DNA of 39,088 nt from Muribaculaceae bacterium (GCA_017454355.1 JAFTDD010000038.1:1-39088); one strand, 5' to 3'. Counted from the first letter of the stretch, positions 8,281-16,430 are shown. The notes: generated from the sequence alone by a model not told the origin. Translations and numbers: made by a program.

Positions 8281-9234
8281 TTAGAGGTTGCGGCGCACCC
8301 TCCATGGCAAGTAAATATAGTAATAGATGATGTAGGCGAGCGAGAGGGCGATGAATAGCATCACCACTGTCGTGTGGTGCTGAGCGTGGCGCGTGAGAAA
8401 TCCCTCGACCATCGCGGCCACAAAAATCATCGGCATCGTGCCCATCACAATCATCATTCCCTCGCGCGAGGCGTTGACAAAGGAGCGCAGCCGCCCATAG
8501 GTGCCGGGGAAGAGCCACCCGTTGCCCATGTGAATGCCGGCTCCGGCCATTATCACTATCGCCGAAATCTCCAGCGTGCCATGGAACCACAACGCCACCG
8601 AGAAGTCGGCCAACGCGTCATATCGGAACAATAAGACGCCCAAAGCGCCTAATGATAGCAGATTATAAACCAGCATAGCCGCCGACGCGATGGACGTGAC
8701 CACTCCCACGGCAAACACCAGTAGGCTCACCGACGCGTTGTTCCACAAGATTTCGAGAAACATCTTTATCGGCGTTTCGCTATTATACACGCCCGAGGCA
8801 TAGCCCTGCTCGATGTTGCTGATTGTCATGTCGACATATCCCGTGCCCATCACCATCTTGACGTAGTCCGGGTCGCGCCATGCGCTATACACTCCAATGA
8901 GCACAGCCACAACGCCAATCACAAGCGACAGCAACATTGCCCTGCGCGCCTTGTAGACGAGCCGTGGCATCTCATCGGTAAAAAAGGTGCGCACTGTGGC
9001 CCACGATGCTGCGCGCCCCTTGTGGATTTCGTTGTGGAACGTGAGTGACAAACTGTTCAGGTAGTTTGTCAAGCCACTGTTGGGATAGTGGGTGCGGCAG
9101 TAGGCCAAGTCGGCCACCACGTCGTTGTAGATGTCAAGCAGACGGTCGGCACTCGTGTTGCCGAGTTCCGTCGCCACCGCCTCATAGTCTTTCCACTTGG
9201 CGCGATTTTTACGAATGAAAGCCGCTTCTCTCAT
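8281..9234 (-). CDS. Stage II sporulation protein M (SpoIIM) family membrane protein
   Basis: 317 residues. The N-terminal soluble part (MREAAFIRKNRAKWKDYEAV, then a helical stretch with LADLAYCRTHYP and LTFHNEIHKG) is typical of the long SpoIIM/DUF95 proteins, followed by about six membrane segments. In Bacillus SpoIIM works in peptidoglycan remodelling during engulfment, but Bacteroidota do not sporulate, so the sporulation name is only a family label. It is the first gene of the minus-strand cluster and is preceded by a good promoter at 9287-9319. An RDD gene diverges from it, an arrangement known for this family in Bacteroidota. Confidence 0.9.
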   Translation of the reverse strand: MREAAFIRKNRAKWKDYEAVATELGNTSADRLLDIYNDVVADLAYCRTHYPNSGLTNYLNSLSLTFHNEIHKGRAASWATVRTFFTDEMPRLVYKARRAMLLSLVIGVVAVLIGVYSAWRDPDYVKMVMGTGYVDMTISNIEQGYASGVYNSETPIKMFLEILWNNASVSLLVFAVGVVTSIASAAMLVYNLLSLGALGVLLFRYDALADFSVALWFHGTLEISAIVIMAGAGIHMGNGWLFPGTYGRLRSFVNASREGMMIVMGTMPMIFVAAMVEGFLTRHAQHHTTVVMLFIALSLAYIIYYYIYLPWRVRRNL

Positions 9235-9286
9235 TGTTTAATTGCTGTCATCCCCCCAAGTTTAATCTTTCGGGAAAAAAGATTTG

Positions 9287-9319
9287 CAAATTTAATGCTT
9301 TTTCAATAATTTTGCAATA
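9287..9319 (-). promoter_or_regulatory. Promoter of the SpoIIM-MoxR-DUF58 cluster
   Basis: On the minus strand: TTG at 9319-9317, a 22-nt gap, then TAAATTTG at 9294-9287, fitting the Bacteroidota TAnnTTTG -7 element. The ATG follows about 52 bp later. Motif only; no transcript data. Confidence 0.55.
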
Positions 9320-9389
9320 ATTTTTAATGAATAATTAGTAGATAGTTCTTTGACCGAAACCTAATTACTAATTGCTAATCGTAACCGCT

Positions 9390-10130
9390 ATGCGAAGCAG
9401 CAATATTATCACAGGCCAGTACGTCGTCATCGAGCAATATCCGGCCAGCGCGGCCGACCGTTTGTTGGCCCGGATGATTGATATGTTCATCCTTCAGGTA
9501 TATCTTGCCGTGTGCTTGAGTGCCCTCATGGCGCTGCCCAATCGCTACCTGCGAGACGACATGGACATTATCTTCATTGTTGCTTTGCTCATTCCGGTCG
9601 CAATCTACTTCCCGGTGTGCGAACTGCTTTTTGCCGGGCAAACTATCGGCAAACGCATCCAGCGCATACGCGTGGTGCAGGCCGATGGCAGTCGCCTTAG
9701 GCTCTCGAGCGCTCTGTTGCGTTGGACTCTCGACGTGCTTGACGTGTCGTTGGCGTTGGGACTGCCCGTAATCATTCTCTCGAAGAAAAGCCAGCGCATA
9801 GGCGACATCGCGGCAAACACCATAGTCATCAAAGACTCTGAACGTTTCTATGCCGACAACAACCCGTACGCCTATGATTTTGCAGACAAAAACTACCATC
9901 CGACCTATCCCGAGGCTTCAGAACTCACTGTCCGGCAGTATGAACTCATCGACCGTGTGATCTACTACGACGGCGACTTCAACCGTCACATGCAACTGCT
10001 CGACGCGATGGCCAATAAGGTAATTGCCACCTTAGGCATCATGCCGCGCCAGGGTATGCCGGCCAATCAGTTCCTCGCCACCGTGCTCAGCGACTACCGC
10101 TACTACGCGTCGTTGCCCGACCTCGGCTGA
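9390..10130 (+). CDS. RDD family membrane protein
   Basis: 246 residues from the ATG at 9390 (MRSSNIITGQYVVIEQYP); a TTG 18 bp upstream gives a longer frame but is less likely. RDD-type features: RLLARMIDMFIL with the early Arg and Asp in the first membrane segment, further segments near residues 45-65 and 105-130, and QTIGKRIQRIRVVQADG before the third segment. RDD proteins are small membrane proteins of uncertain role, some proposed as ion transporters. The gene is divergent from the SpoIIM-MoxR-DUF58 cluster, and the association is conserved enough to suggest shared function. The soluble C-terminal 90 residues are longer than the minimal RDD domain. Confidence 0.88.
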   Translation: MRSSNIITGQYVVIEQYPASAADRLLARMIDMFILQVYLAVCLSALMALPNRYLRDDMDIIFIVALLIPVAIYFPVCELLFAGQTIGKRIQRIRVVQADGSRLRLSSALLRWTLDVLDVSLALGLPVIILSKKSQRIGDIAANTIVIKDSERFYADNNPYAYDFADKNYHPTYPEASELTVRQYELIDRVIYYDGDFNRHMQLLDAMANKVIATLGIMPRQGMPANQFLATVLSDYRYYASLPDLG

Positions 10131-10182
10131 GTGCAATTGTTGTGTATTGCAAGACGAAGTCTTGTACTCTTGGTAATATCAG

Positions 10183-11199
10183 TCACCGGTTGGCGGCTTC
10201 GGTGAATGCCTCCATGATTGCCGTTGGGCGGTGGTTCTTGAACGCTCCCAACGGATAATGTCCCTCGGCCTCGGGCGCCCAGTAGAACACACCCTGACAA
10301 TGCCCGTTGCAGCGGTTCATCGCCGCATCGATTATCGCCGCCATCACCTGCTTGCCCTCAACGGGTTTTGCCGCCTCCACGCCGGTCTCGACAATCATCA
10401 GCGGCTTGTGGTAGATATTCCACAGACGGTTGACGTTGGCCACGACGCCATCAACGGTACCTTGCCATGTGGTCTGCAATTTCTCGTGTTGGTCCCAATA
10501 GGGATAGACGCTCATGCCAATCATATCAAAGCGTGCGCCATAGCGCGTCAGTCCGCCGAAGATTTTGTCATAACGCTTCGGGTCGCTTCCGCAGTCCACG
10601 TGCACAATCACGGTCGCATCGGGATAAACGTCTTTCACCGCTTGGTAGCCGGCATCGGTCAGGCCGGCATACTGTTCCATGTGGGTGCCGGCGCGTCCCA
10701 CTTCCCAGAGGAAACCGTCGGTGGTCTCGTTGCCCACCTGCACCCAACGCACGTCGATGCCGTCGTCGCGCAGCAGTTGCAACACAAGCCTCGTGTGGTC
10801 GGCCAGCGCGTCGCACATCTGCGGATAGGTCAGGTTCTTCCACGCCTCGGGAATGTTTTGCTTGCCCGGGTCGGCCCACCAGTCGCTATAATGGAAGTCA
10901 ATCATCAAGGCCATGTCGAGGTCGCGGGCGCGGCGTGCCATGCGCAGCACATCGGCCGCGTCGCTCCAGCCTCCTTTTGGATTAACCCACACGCGCAGGC
11001 GCACCGCGTTCAGTCCCAGTTCCTTCATCAGCGCGGTGTTTTCGCGCGGCTGTCCGGCGGCGTTGTATAGTTGTCCGCCGTGGTCCTCAATCATTGTCGT
11101 GCCGCTAATGTCGGCTCCCAACCAAAACGGTTCGCCGGCGCCGGCCGTCATAGCGCACAATAGGGCGGCGGCCAGCATCATTCGTTTCATCATTTTCAT
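10183..11199 (-). CDS. Glycoside hydrolase family 53, endo-beta-1,4-galactanase
   Basis: 338 residues with a Sec signal peptide (residues 1-21). The GH53 barrel follows directly: FWLGADISGT, then NAVRLRVWVNP (about 64-74), IDFHYSDWWADPGKQ, the acid/base Glu158 in VQVGNET and the nucleophile Glu271 in MIVETG. Length is normal for a single-domain GH53 enzyme. The family cuts beta-1,4-galactan side chains of pectin (type I arabinogalactan); the product is probably periplasmic or surface galacto-oligosaccharide. No SusC/D or other polysaccharide-utilisation gene is adjacent. A second, much larger GH53 gene lies at 32916-36050. Confidence 0.95.
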   Translation of the reverse strand: MKMMKRMMLAAALLCAMTAGAGEPFWLGADISGTTMIEDHGGQLYNAAGQPRENTALMKELGLNAVRLRVWVNPKGGWSDAADVLRMARRARDLDMALMIDFHYSDWWADPGKQNIPEAWKNLTYPQMCDALADHTRLVLQLLRDDGIDVRWVQVGNETTDGFLWEVGRAGTHMEQYAGLTDAGYQAVKDVYPDATVIVHVDCGSDPKRYDKIFGGLTRYGARFDMIGMSVYPYWDQHEKLQTTWQGTVDGVVANVNRLWNIYHKPLMIVETGVEAAKPVEGKQVMAAIIDAAMNRCNGHCQGVFYWAPEAEGHYPLGAFKNHRPTAIMEAFTEAANR

Positions 11200-11222
11200 C
11201 GCCTTTCAAAGTTTTGGTTATA

Positions 11223-11478
11223 CACTAAAATCCGCAAACTTGTAGAACATCTCGAAAATCTCTCACGAAAAATTCGTAAAACTTATCGTAAAATATCGTA
11301 AAAAGAAAATGTAGGGACACAATTTATTGTGTCCGCCCTCGCGGCACGTGGACACAATAAATTGTGTCCCTACATTTTCTTTTTACGGAATTTACGTGGA
11401 TATTTACGGATTTTACGTGAGAAAATTAATTTTCGGAAATTGTCGTGATGGAAACATCGAGTCCAACGGATTTTAGTG
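11223..11478. repeat. AT-rich dispersed element, copy 1, with 12-bp terminal inverted repeats
   Basis: Ends are CACTAAAATCCG (11223-11234) and its exact complement (11467-11478). The interior is a run of degenerate CGTAAA/TTTACG units and holds at its centre a perfect 38-bp inverted repeat (11297-11334 with 11350-11387) built around two facing TGTAG hairpins. Related elements lie at 14385-14600, 31330-31592, 37662-37884 and about 38575-38744. The 373-bp gap between the GH53 and Spy-like genes consists of this element and a terminator. Confidence 0.65.
11297..11387. repeat. Perfect 38-bp inverted repeat made of two facing TGTAG hairpins
   Basis: Arms 11297-11334 and 11350-11387 are exact complements around a 15-nt centre. 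Each arm contains TGTAG and a self-complementary stem (GGACACAAT, TT, ATTGTGTCC). The whole could form one long cruciform or two small hairpins. The same design, with a different stem, is at 23190-23253. Confidence 0.8.
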
Positions 11479-11486
11479 GTTATAAA

Positions 11487-11519
11487 AAAGGACATTTGGT
11501 GAGACACCTTATGTCCTTT
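11487..11519 (-). terminator. Intrinsic terminator of the ECF sigma operon
   Basis: AAAGGACAT and ATGTCCTTT pair across an inner GGTG-AGA-CACC hairpin with a TT/TT internal loop. In the minus direction it is followed by a run of six T (complement of 11484-11489). It lies 54 bp after the stop of the Spy-like gene at 11573, where the sigma operon should end. Confidence 0.75.
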
Positions 11520-11572
11520 ATCCTGTTTTTAGGGTTTCAGGAATTTCTATGGTTTATAGAATATAGGGAGGG

Positions 11573-12052
11573 CTATTTTTTAGCCTTTCGCTCGGGTCGC
11601 TGACCGTCGCCGCCGCGCGCGCCGCGCATCATCGTGCGGGCGAAGTCGCTCTCTGCCTGCTTGAGGAGGAACATTTGGCGCTTGGAGAGTATTTTGGTGA
11701 ATTGCTCAAAGTAGCGGCTCTCGATTTCGCCCTCGCGCACCTTGGCTTGCGACACGGCGCTTGCCGCTTGGAAACATTCGTCGTCGGTGGCGGCGCTTCC
11801 GCGTTTGTTCACGGCTGCAAGAGCGCCGCGAGCCTCGAAGTTGTTTTGGAAAATTTCCTTTTCCATCGCCTCATACAGTGGCATGAACTGCTCTTGCTGT
11901 GTCGGCGTCAAGCCCACTTGCTCAATTATCATCTGATGCTTTGCCTCAAGCATCTCTTTGCTCCACCGCGAGCGCCCGCCCTGCGGAGGCTGTGCCGCGG
12001 CAAAGAGAGCAATCAGAGCCACGGTTATTGTTGTCAGTAAAGTCTTGTTCAT
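11573..12052 (-). CDS. LTxxQ (Spy/CpxP-like) periplasmic protein
   Basis: 159 residues. Signal peptide at residues 1-20 (cleavage near FAAA-QPPQ), then an all-helical protein with the LTPTQQEQF motif near residue 49 and a second pseudo-repeat (LSKRQMFLLKQ near 123). This resembles Spy/CpxP-type chaperones and heavy-metal sensors of the LTxxQ family. The C terminus is very basic. The start overlaps the stop of the upstream gene by 4 nt (ATGA), so it is translated with the sigma/anti-sigma pair and is probably an effector or regulator of that envelope-stress pathway. Family assignment is moderately sure, function inferred. Confidence 0.75.
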   Translation of the reverse strand: MNKTLLTTITVALIALFAAAQPPQGGRSRWSKEMLEAKHQMIIEQVGLTPTQQEQFMPLYEAMEKEIFQNNFEARGALAAVNKRGSAATDDECFQAASAVSQAKVREGEIESRYFEQFTKILSKRQMFLLKQAESDFARTMMRGARGGDGQRPERKAKK

Positions 12053-12468
12053 GGAGTCGTTGTGTTTGTCAAGTCTTCGTCGGTGGCGAGAGCCTCGTCA
12101 TAGGTGCTGTCGTCATAGGCGATGATGTCGTAGTCGTCAAAACCGGTCATAAGCAGGAAGTCGTCGGCGTTTGAAGCCTCGGTGACGTCTGCTGCCACAG
12201 CGGCCATACGCTGCAGGCTACCGTCGGCAGTGCCGTTATAGCGGTTAAAGATGGTCATCATGCACCACACGCCGGCAAACATTGCCGCCAGATAAACGTA
12301 GGGTCGAACGCGCATCCACAATGTGGGCGTGGCGTCAACGTCGGTAATCTCCACCTCTGGCAGGCGGTCCATCACGCGCGCCGTCAAGTCCTCGAAGTAC
12401 CCCTGCGGCACTTTGAAACCGGGCTCGCGGCCCAGTTTGGCCAATATTTGTGATTCTTCTGGTTTCAT
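12049..12468 (-). CDS. Small membrane protein in the anti-sigma position
   Basis: 139 residues. The N terminus contains GFKVPQGYFEDLTARVMDRLP, a pattern frequent in short Bacteroidota proteins encoded behind ECF sigma factors. One membrane segment follows at about residues 58-73 (YLAAMFAGVWCMMTIF) and an acidic periplasmic tail. It lies 33 bp after the sigma gene and overlaps the LTxxQ gene. Anti-sigma activity is inferred from position and topology; I see no zinc-binding HxxxCxxC motif. Confidence 0.7.
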   Translation of the reverse strand: MKPEESQILAKLGREPGFKVPQGYFEDLTARVMDRLPEVEITDVDATPTLWMRVRPYVYLAAMFAGVWCMMTIFNRYNGTADGSLQRMAAVAADVTEASNADDFLLMTGFDDYDIIAYDDSTYDEALATDEDLTNTTTP

Positions 12469-12501
12469 TGCACTCTTTTGACTACTGAGCGTGACGATGG
12501 T

Positions 12502-13056
12502 TTAATCATCGTCTTGAAAAAAAGCCTCGATTTTCTTCACGGCATGGTGGTAAGACGCCTTGAGCGCGCCAACCGACGTGCCGAGTATCTCGGACATCTG
12601 CTCATATTTCATCTCCTCGTAGTAGCGCATGGTGAACACTACGCGCTGCTTGTCGGGCAAGGAGGCGATGGCGTGCAGCAGGCGCACCTGCAAGTCATCG
12701 CCGTCAAACCATTTGTCTGTCTCCAAGTCGGCCACTAAGGCCTCGGCACCCTCATCGTCGAGGCTCGCCTGCAGGCGTGCTTTCTTCTTGTTGATAAACG
12801 TGATTGACTCGTTTGTCGCAATTTTGTAGAGCCACGTCATCAGTTGGGCGTCGCCGCGGAAGTTGTCGATGTTGGTCCACGCCTTGATGAATGTGTTCTG
12901 CAACACGTCGTCGGCGTCATCGTGGTCAATCACGAGACGACGGATGTGCCAGTAGAGTTGCGAACTATAGTGCTCGATAACTCTGCTGAACGCCTCGCGA
13001 GCAGTCGCCTGATGGTGCAGTTGCTCGACAATCGTTGCCTCGTCGTAGACCTTCAT
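12502..13056 (-). CDS. ECF-type RNA polymerase sigma factor
   Basis: 184 residues, complete. Region 2 has DADDVLQNTFIKAWTNIDNF and FRGDAQLMTWLYKIATNE; region 4 has SLPDKQRVVFTMRYYEEMKY and the HTH VGALKASYHHAVKKIE. Start is ATG of MKVYDEATIV. It heads a three-gene operon with a membrane protein and an LTxxQ periplasmic protein, the usual layout of an envelope-stress ECF system. Upstream lies a large inverted repeat (13076-13157) that separates it from the lipoprotein gene. Confidence 0.95.
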   Translation of the reverse strand: MKVYDEATIVEQLHHQATAREAFSRVIEHYSSQLYWHIRRLVIDHDDADDVLQNTFIKAWTNIDNFRGDAQLMTWLYKIATNESITFINKKKARLQASLDDEGAEALVADLETDKWFDGDDLQVRLLHAIASLPDKQRVVFTMRYYEEMKYEQMSEILGTSVGALKASYHHAVKKIEAFFQDDD

Positions 13057-13075
13057 CTTCCGTTAGTCGTTAGTG

Positions 13076-13157
13076 GCCTCCCCCGCCCCTCCTAAAGGAG
13101 GGGAGCTTGCTGTTGCGGCAACTTGTCATCCCTCCTTTAGGAGGGGGCGGGGGAGGC
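13076..13157. repeat. 28-bp GC-rich inverted repeat between two genes
   Basis: Arms at 13076-13103 and 13130-13157 are complementary apart from one extra G. Each arm is itself partly palindromic (CCCCTCCTAAAGGAGGGG). The loop carries another small dyad, GTTGC/GCAAC. It sits between the lipoprotein stop and the sigma gene start and could terminate the former transcript. Related CCTCC-AAAGGAGG motifs occur at 16451-16480 (inside a gene) and near 31949-31971. Confidence 0.7.
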
Positions 13158-13163
13158 TACATG

Positions 13164-14033
13164 CTACCTCACGCCACCCTCAATCGTCACTGTATAGTCA
13201 TTCAACTTCATTGACAGCGTCAACGTCTCGCTGTCAAGGTTGATGTCAGCCACAAGGTCATCAATCACAAAGTCCGAAATCGGCTTCTGAGGGTCTGAGT
13301 TGCGGTGATAGGCAAACGTGCGCAACGCCTCGCCGGTGATGCGGAAACCATCAGTCGTCGCCTCCACGGTGGCTGGCGTCGCAGCCTCGGTCACAATCTG
13401 CGTGAAGTTGGCCGACGTGTCGCCAAACGTGAAGTTCATCAGCTTCACCGTCGCACGGTTTGTCACCGGATTGATGGCAAATGAGCACAACACGCCCAGC
13501 GACGAATAGTCCTGGCCCTCGCGCGTCATGCGCGTCGTGTTGTTGTCAAAGTTCAACTCCGGCACCCCCGCCTGGCCGCCGCCAACAATGCTGATCACGC
13601 GCCACGTGTTTGACTCAACATAGTCAAACTTGGCGCGCTGGTTGTCAAAGTCGATATATCCTTTCAGCGAAGTCACAAACTCGCTCACCGGCGTCGGCTG
13701 GTTAAAGCGGTACAGCGCGCGAGTCTCGCTCTTGGTCATCGGCACATTGCTCACCAGCAAATCCGGCTTGGTGGAACGCGGTATTGAATTCAACAACGAT
13801 AAACTCAGCAGCTTGCTGTTGGTGTAGTCAATCGTCATCGCCTGGTCGTTGATGTCTACACTCTCCACCTCGCCGGTGGCGATGCGCACCGCGTGGTTCA
13901 ATGTGCAGATGCGCCAATCGACAACCTGACGCTTATCGGTGCCCGAGCCACTGTCGTTGCTGCCGCATGAAACCATCGGCAGTCCCATACCCGCCGCCAT
14001 CGCCGTGATAAACAAAAAATGCTTTACGTTCAT
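13164..14033 (-). CDS. Lipoprotein of unknown function
   Basis: 289 residues from the ATG at 14033 (MNVKHFLFITAMAAG). A longer frame to 14075 exists, but a -7 promoter element at 14072-14065 would lie inside it. Signal peptide with the lipobox MVSC near residue 23 (before GSNDSGSGTD), so a lipid-anchored envelope protein. The mature part is rich in beta-strand patterns (SIVGGGQAGVPELNFDNN, SFAINPVTNRATVKLMNFTF) and repeated Asn/Asp/Thr. I do not recognise a named domain. Its downstream boundary is the 82-bp inverted repeat. Confidence 0.8.
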   Translation of the reverse strand: MNVKHFLFITAMAAGMGLPMVSCGSNDSGSGTDKRQVVDWRICTLNHAVRIATGEVESVDINDQAMTIDYTNSKLLSLSLLNSIPRSTKPDLLVSNVPMTKSETRALYRFNQPTPVSEFVTSLKGYIDFDNQRAKFDYVESNTWRVISIVGGGQAGVPELNFDNNTTRMTREGQDYSSLGVLCSFAINPVTNRATVKLMNFTFGDTSANFTQIVTEAATPATVEATTDGFRITGEALRTFAYHRNSDPQKPISDFVIDDLVADINLDSETLTLSMKLNDYTVTIEGGVR

Positions 14034-14064
14034 TTCAATCTGATTTACACATCCTACATTGCCA

Positions 14065-14098
14065 CAAAGGTACAACTTTTCTCGCTATCCACCATCAA
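14065..14098 (-). promoter_or_regulatory. Promoter of the 13164-14033 lipoprotein gene
   Basis: Minus strand TACCTTTG at 14072-14065, a match to TAnnTTTG, with TTG at 14098-14096 (23-nt gap). The ATG at 14033 follows 31 bp later, supporting the shorter start. Confidence 0.55.
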
Positions 14099-14179
14099 CA
14101 CCACTATATTTTAATATTTTTTTAACTCACCTGTGCAAAATGTGGAGCCTCGCCTTGCCCAAGCCGCTACCCGCAAAAA

Positions 14180-14208
14180 AAGAGCCGCGCCAATGTGGCA
14201 CGGCTCTT
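14180..14208 (-). terminator. Intrinsic terminator of tRNA-Val
   Basis: AAGAGCCG and CGGCTCTT pair outside GCCA-ATG-TGGC with one C/A mismatch. On the minus strand it is followed by seven T (complement of 14174-14180). It lies 6 bp after the tRNA 3' end. Confidence 0.8.
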
Positions 14209-14214
14209 GATGAG

Positions 14215-14289
14215 TAGGGACGATCAGGATCGAACTGATGACCTCCGCAATGTGACTGCGGCGCTCTAAACCAGCTGGGCTACGCCCCT
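14215..14289 (-). tRNA. tRNA-Val (anticodon CAC)
   Basis: 75 nt cloverleaf. Acceptor AGGGGCG pairs with CGTCCCT (one G-T pair), discriminator A. Anticodon arm CCGCA / TGCGG with loop GTCACAT, giving T33 and anticodon CAC (reads GUG, Val). T arm ATCAG-TTCGATC-CTGAT is perfect. The D arm (GCCC/GAGC) has one weak pair. CCA is not encoded. The terminator follows at once. Confidence 0.93.
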
Positions 14290-14384
14290 ATCTCTGAATT
14301 GCGCTGCAAAATTACAACATTTTTTTGAACCGGCAAAATTTTTCGGCAAAAAACTTAATATTTTCGCAAATATTATTCTCACCC

Positions 14385-14600
14385 TTAATTCCGCAACTTG
14401 ATATTTCTCTCTCGAAAATTATCGAAAATAGATCTCTCGTAAATTTGCGTAAATTTTCGTAAATAGTTTATTCACAAAAAATTATTACTAAAATTAATTT
14501 ACGTGGATTTACGAAAATTTACGAGATATAATATTTTTTCGGGAATTTTCGATAATTTTCGGAAATTTTCGTAATCATATTCAAGGTTGCGGATTTTAGG
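14385..14600. repeat. AT-rich dispersed element, copy 2
   Basis: Imperfect terminal inverted repeats: TTAATTCCGCAACTTGA at the left and the complement of TAAAATCCGCAACCTTGA at the right. The interior is degenerate TCGAAAAT, TTTACG and CGTAAA units. Another run of the same units (CACGTAAAA, TTTACGAT) continues from 14601 to 14684 up to the methyltransferase stop. No coding frame is credible in this stretch. Confidence 0.6.
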
Positions 14601-14684
14601 CTCACGTAAAAATCGTAAAAATTCACGTAAAATGTGTAAAATGTTTATTCACGATATTTTACGATGAGTTTTACATGAGATGTT

Positions 14685-15479
14685 TTAGGAAAGCCGCTGC
14701 CTGACGGCCTCATAGACCAGGATGGCCGCGCTGGCGCTCACGTTCAGCGAGTCGACAACGCCGAGCATCGGTATCAAGATGTGGCCGGTGGCCGCCTCGC
14801 GCCACTCGTCGCTCAGCCCGGTGGCCTCGGTCCCGACCACAATCGCGGTCGGTCCGGTCATGTCGGTGTCATAGTAATACCGCGAGTCTTGCAGTTGGGC
14901 CGTCAAGATTGTGAAGCCACGCTCGCGCAGCCAAGCGATACACTCCCGGCTTGTGGTGCACACGGTGGGCACGGTGAATACGGCGCCAAGCGACGCGCGA
15001 ATTGAGTTGGGGTTAAACGGGTCGGCAAGCGGGTCACACACCACAAGCGCGTTCACCCCGGCGGCATCGGCTGTGCGCAGCATCGCACCCAGATTGCCGG
15101 GCTTCTCGACGCCCTCGGCCACCAATAGCAGCGCATTGTCCGGCAGACGCAGGTCGTCGAGCGACAGCCGCGGTGTTGACACCACGGCCAGGACGCCCTC
15201 GGTGGTGGCGCGCAGTGCCGCCTTGGCATACACCACGGCCGTGACCTCAATCCACAGCGCGCCATCGCAACGGCGCTGCAGCAGCGGTAACGCCGCCTCG
15301 TCTATCAGCGCCGGGCAGCAATACACCTCTTTTATATTATATCCGGCAAGAGAGCAACGCTCAATTTCTCTCACACCCTCCACCACCGCCTCGCCGCCGC
15401 TGCGGCGCAGCGATGATGACTCGCGCAGCGCCACAAGCCGTTTGACGCGCCCGTTCTGTAGACTCGTTATCCTTTCCAT
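14685..15479 (-). CDS. RNA methyltransferase, SpoU/TrmH family
   Basis: 264 residues. N-terminal substrate-binding part (MERITSLQNGRVKRLVALRE, then VVEGVREIERC), followed by the SPOUT domain: LLVAEGVEKPGNLGAMLRTA (motif 1, Asn and Arg present), IVVGTEATGLSDEW (motif 2) and IPMLGVVDSLNVSASAAIL (motif 3). It transfers a methyl group from S-adenosylmethionine to a ribose 2'-OH in rRNA or tRNA; the target cannot be told from sequence. The ATG directly follows the TAG stop of the META-domain gene, so the two are co-transcribed. Confidence 0.93.
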   Translation of the reverse strand: MERITSLQNGRVKRLVALRESSSLRRSGGEAVVEGVREIERCSLAGYNIKEVYCCPALIDEAALPLLQRRCDGALWIEVTAVVYAKAALRATTEGVLAVVSTPRLSLDDLRLPDNALLLVAEGVEKPGNLGAMLRTADAAGVNALVVCDPLADPFNPNSIRASLGAVFTVPTVCTTSRECIAWLRERGFTILTAQLQDSRYYYDTDMTGPTAIVVGTEATGLSDEWREAATGHILIPMLGVVDSLNVSASAAILVYEAVRQRLS

Positions 15480-16349
15480 CTACAAGCGCTTGAGTGTGGC
15501 GACCACGCGGCCTTCCTCGTCACGTAGCGACATCACGCCCTGGCCATCGATGGCATAGTCGGTCACTTCTTCCAGTGCGAGCATCAATTGGCTCTCGGTG
15601 GTGCTGAGTTCCACATCATCGGTGGTCGTATGCAAGTCTTCAAACTGCAATGACCTCTCGCGTGCCGCGTCAACTCGTGTCACTCCATTAATGATGTTTT
15701 GGCCGCGGGCATGGAAAAGGCCGGCCGTGGCATCGAGCACCATGCGGGTGCTTGCCGCCGGCTCAATAGCCTCGCCATAAAGGCTCACCAACTGCCACAT
15801 GCCATCAATGTCAGCCAGTTCAACACGTCGCAGCGATAGCACGGTGCTGCCGTGTGACGAGACGGTGTGCAGCATTGTCACAATGCCGTTGGTCTCGAGG
15901 CGCAGGCTATGGCTGTCGCCCAACGCTTTGACAATCGATTGCTCCATTGAAGCGTCGGCACAACTATGGTGGGTAGTCACTACGTTATTGAATGTTACCT
16001 TCGTTCCGGTTACTTTCATTTGGGCGTTCACCCGGTTGCAACCCATGTCGCCAATGAGCAGTCCGCTGCTTGGGTCCAATTCCATTGTCACACGCGCGCC
16101 GTTCTTTAATGGTTTGCGTCTGACGTCGGTCACAGTCCACCGCCCCCGCAGTTGCGATGCGGCATTGGTCAGCGGCACTTCGCGCATGGCCGCCGCCGTA
16201 TGAGTCTGCTTGCCGCTTTGATTGTCGTCAATCACTACCGACACGCGCTCACGGCGATTTTTCTTTGGCTTGCGATCGGGCGCGGCGGTGGCCGAAAGGC
16301 TCGCGCCCATCAATAACGCAACAATTATCCTGAGTATAATCCTGTTCAT
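15480..16349 (-). CDS. Secreted META-domain (HslJ-like) protein
   Basis: 289 residues with a signal peptide (residues 1-22, ending SATAA). A META domain lies at about residues 67-175: LRGRWTVTDV, then SGLLIGDMGCNRVNAQMKV and THHSCADASMEQSIVKAL. A second, more diverged copy follows (DIDGMWQLVSLYGE, then ARGQNIINGVTRVDA, where the Gly-Cys-Asn core is changed). META proteins such as HslJ are envelope proteins of uncertain role. The stop touches the start of the methyltransferase gene. A -7 element lies at 16375-16368. Confidence 0.85.
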   Translation of the reverse strand: MNRIILRIIVALLMGASLSATAAPDRKPKKNRRERVSVVIDDNQSGKQTHTAAAMREVPLTNAASQLRGRWTVTDVRRKPLKNGARVTMELDPSSGLLIGDMGCNRVNAQMKVTGTKVTFNNVVTTHHSCADASMEQSIVKALGDSHSLRLETNGIVTMLHTVSSHGSTVLSLRRVELADIDGMWQLVSLYGEAIEPAASTRMVLDATAGLFHARGQNIINGVTRVDAARERSLQFEDLHTTTDDVELSTTESQLMLALEEVTDYAIDGQGVMSLRDEEGRVVATLKRL

Positions 16350-16367
16350 AGATTTCTAAATAACTCA

Positions 16368-16375
16368 CAAAATTA
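16368..16375 (-). promoter_or_regulatory. -7 element of the META-domain gene
   Basis: Minus-strand TAATTTTG fits TAnnTTTG and lies 18 bp before the ATG at 16349. I see no well-spaced -33 element. Confidence 0.4.
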
Positions 16376-16418
16376 ATAAAAAATCTACAATCACGCCACC
16401 CAATTGAGAAAAAATCAT

Positions 16419-16426
16419 TACTTTTG
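16419..16426 (+). promoter_or_regulatory. -7 element of the TPR gene, 4 bp from the ATG
   Basis: TACTTTTG fits TAnnTTTG and ends only four bases before the ATG at 16431. With normal spacing transcription would start at or near the A of the ATG, giving a leaderless mRNA. The -33 element is not clear. Confidence 0.45.
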
Positions 16427-16430
16427 CCTT

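Noticed and set aside
12049-12468. Zinc-binding anti-sigma (ZAS) motif in the protein behind the sigma factor
   Set aside because: No HxxxCxxC pattern is present; only position and topology support an anti-sigma role.
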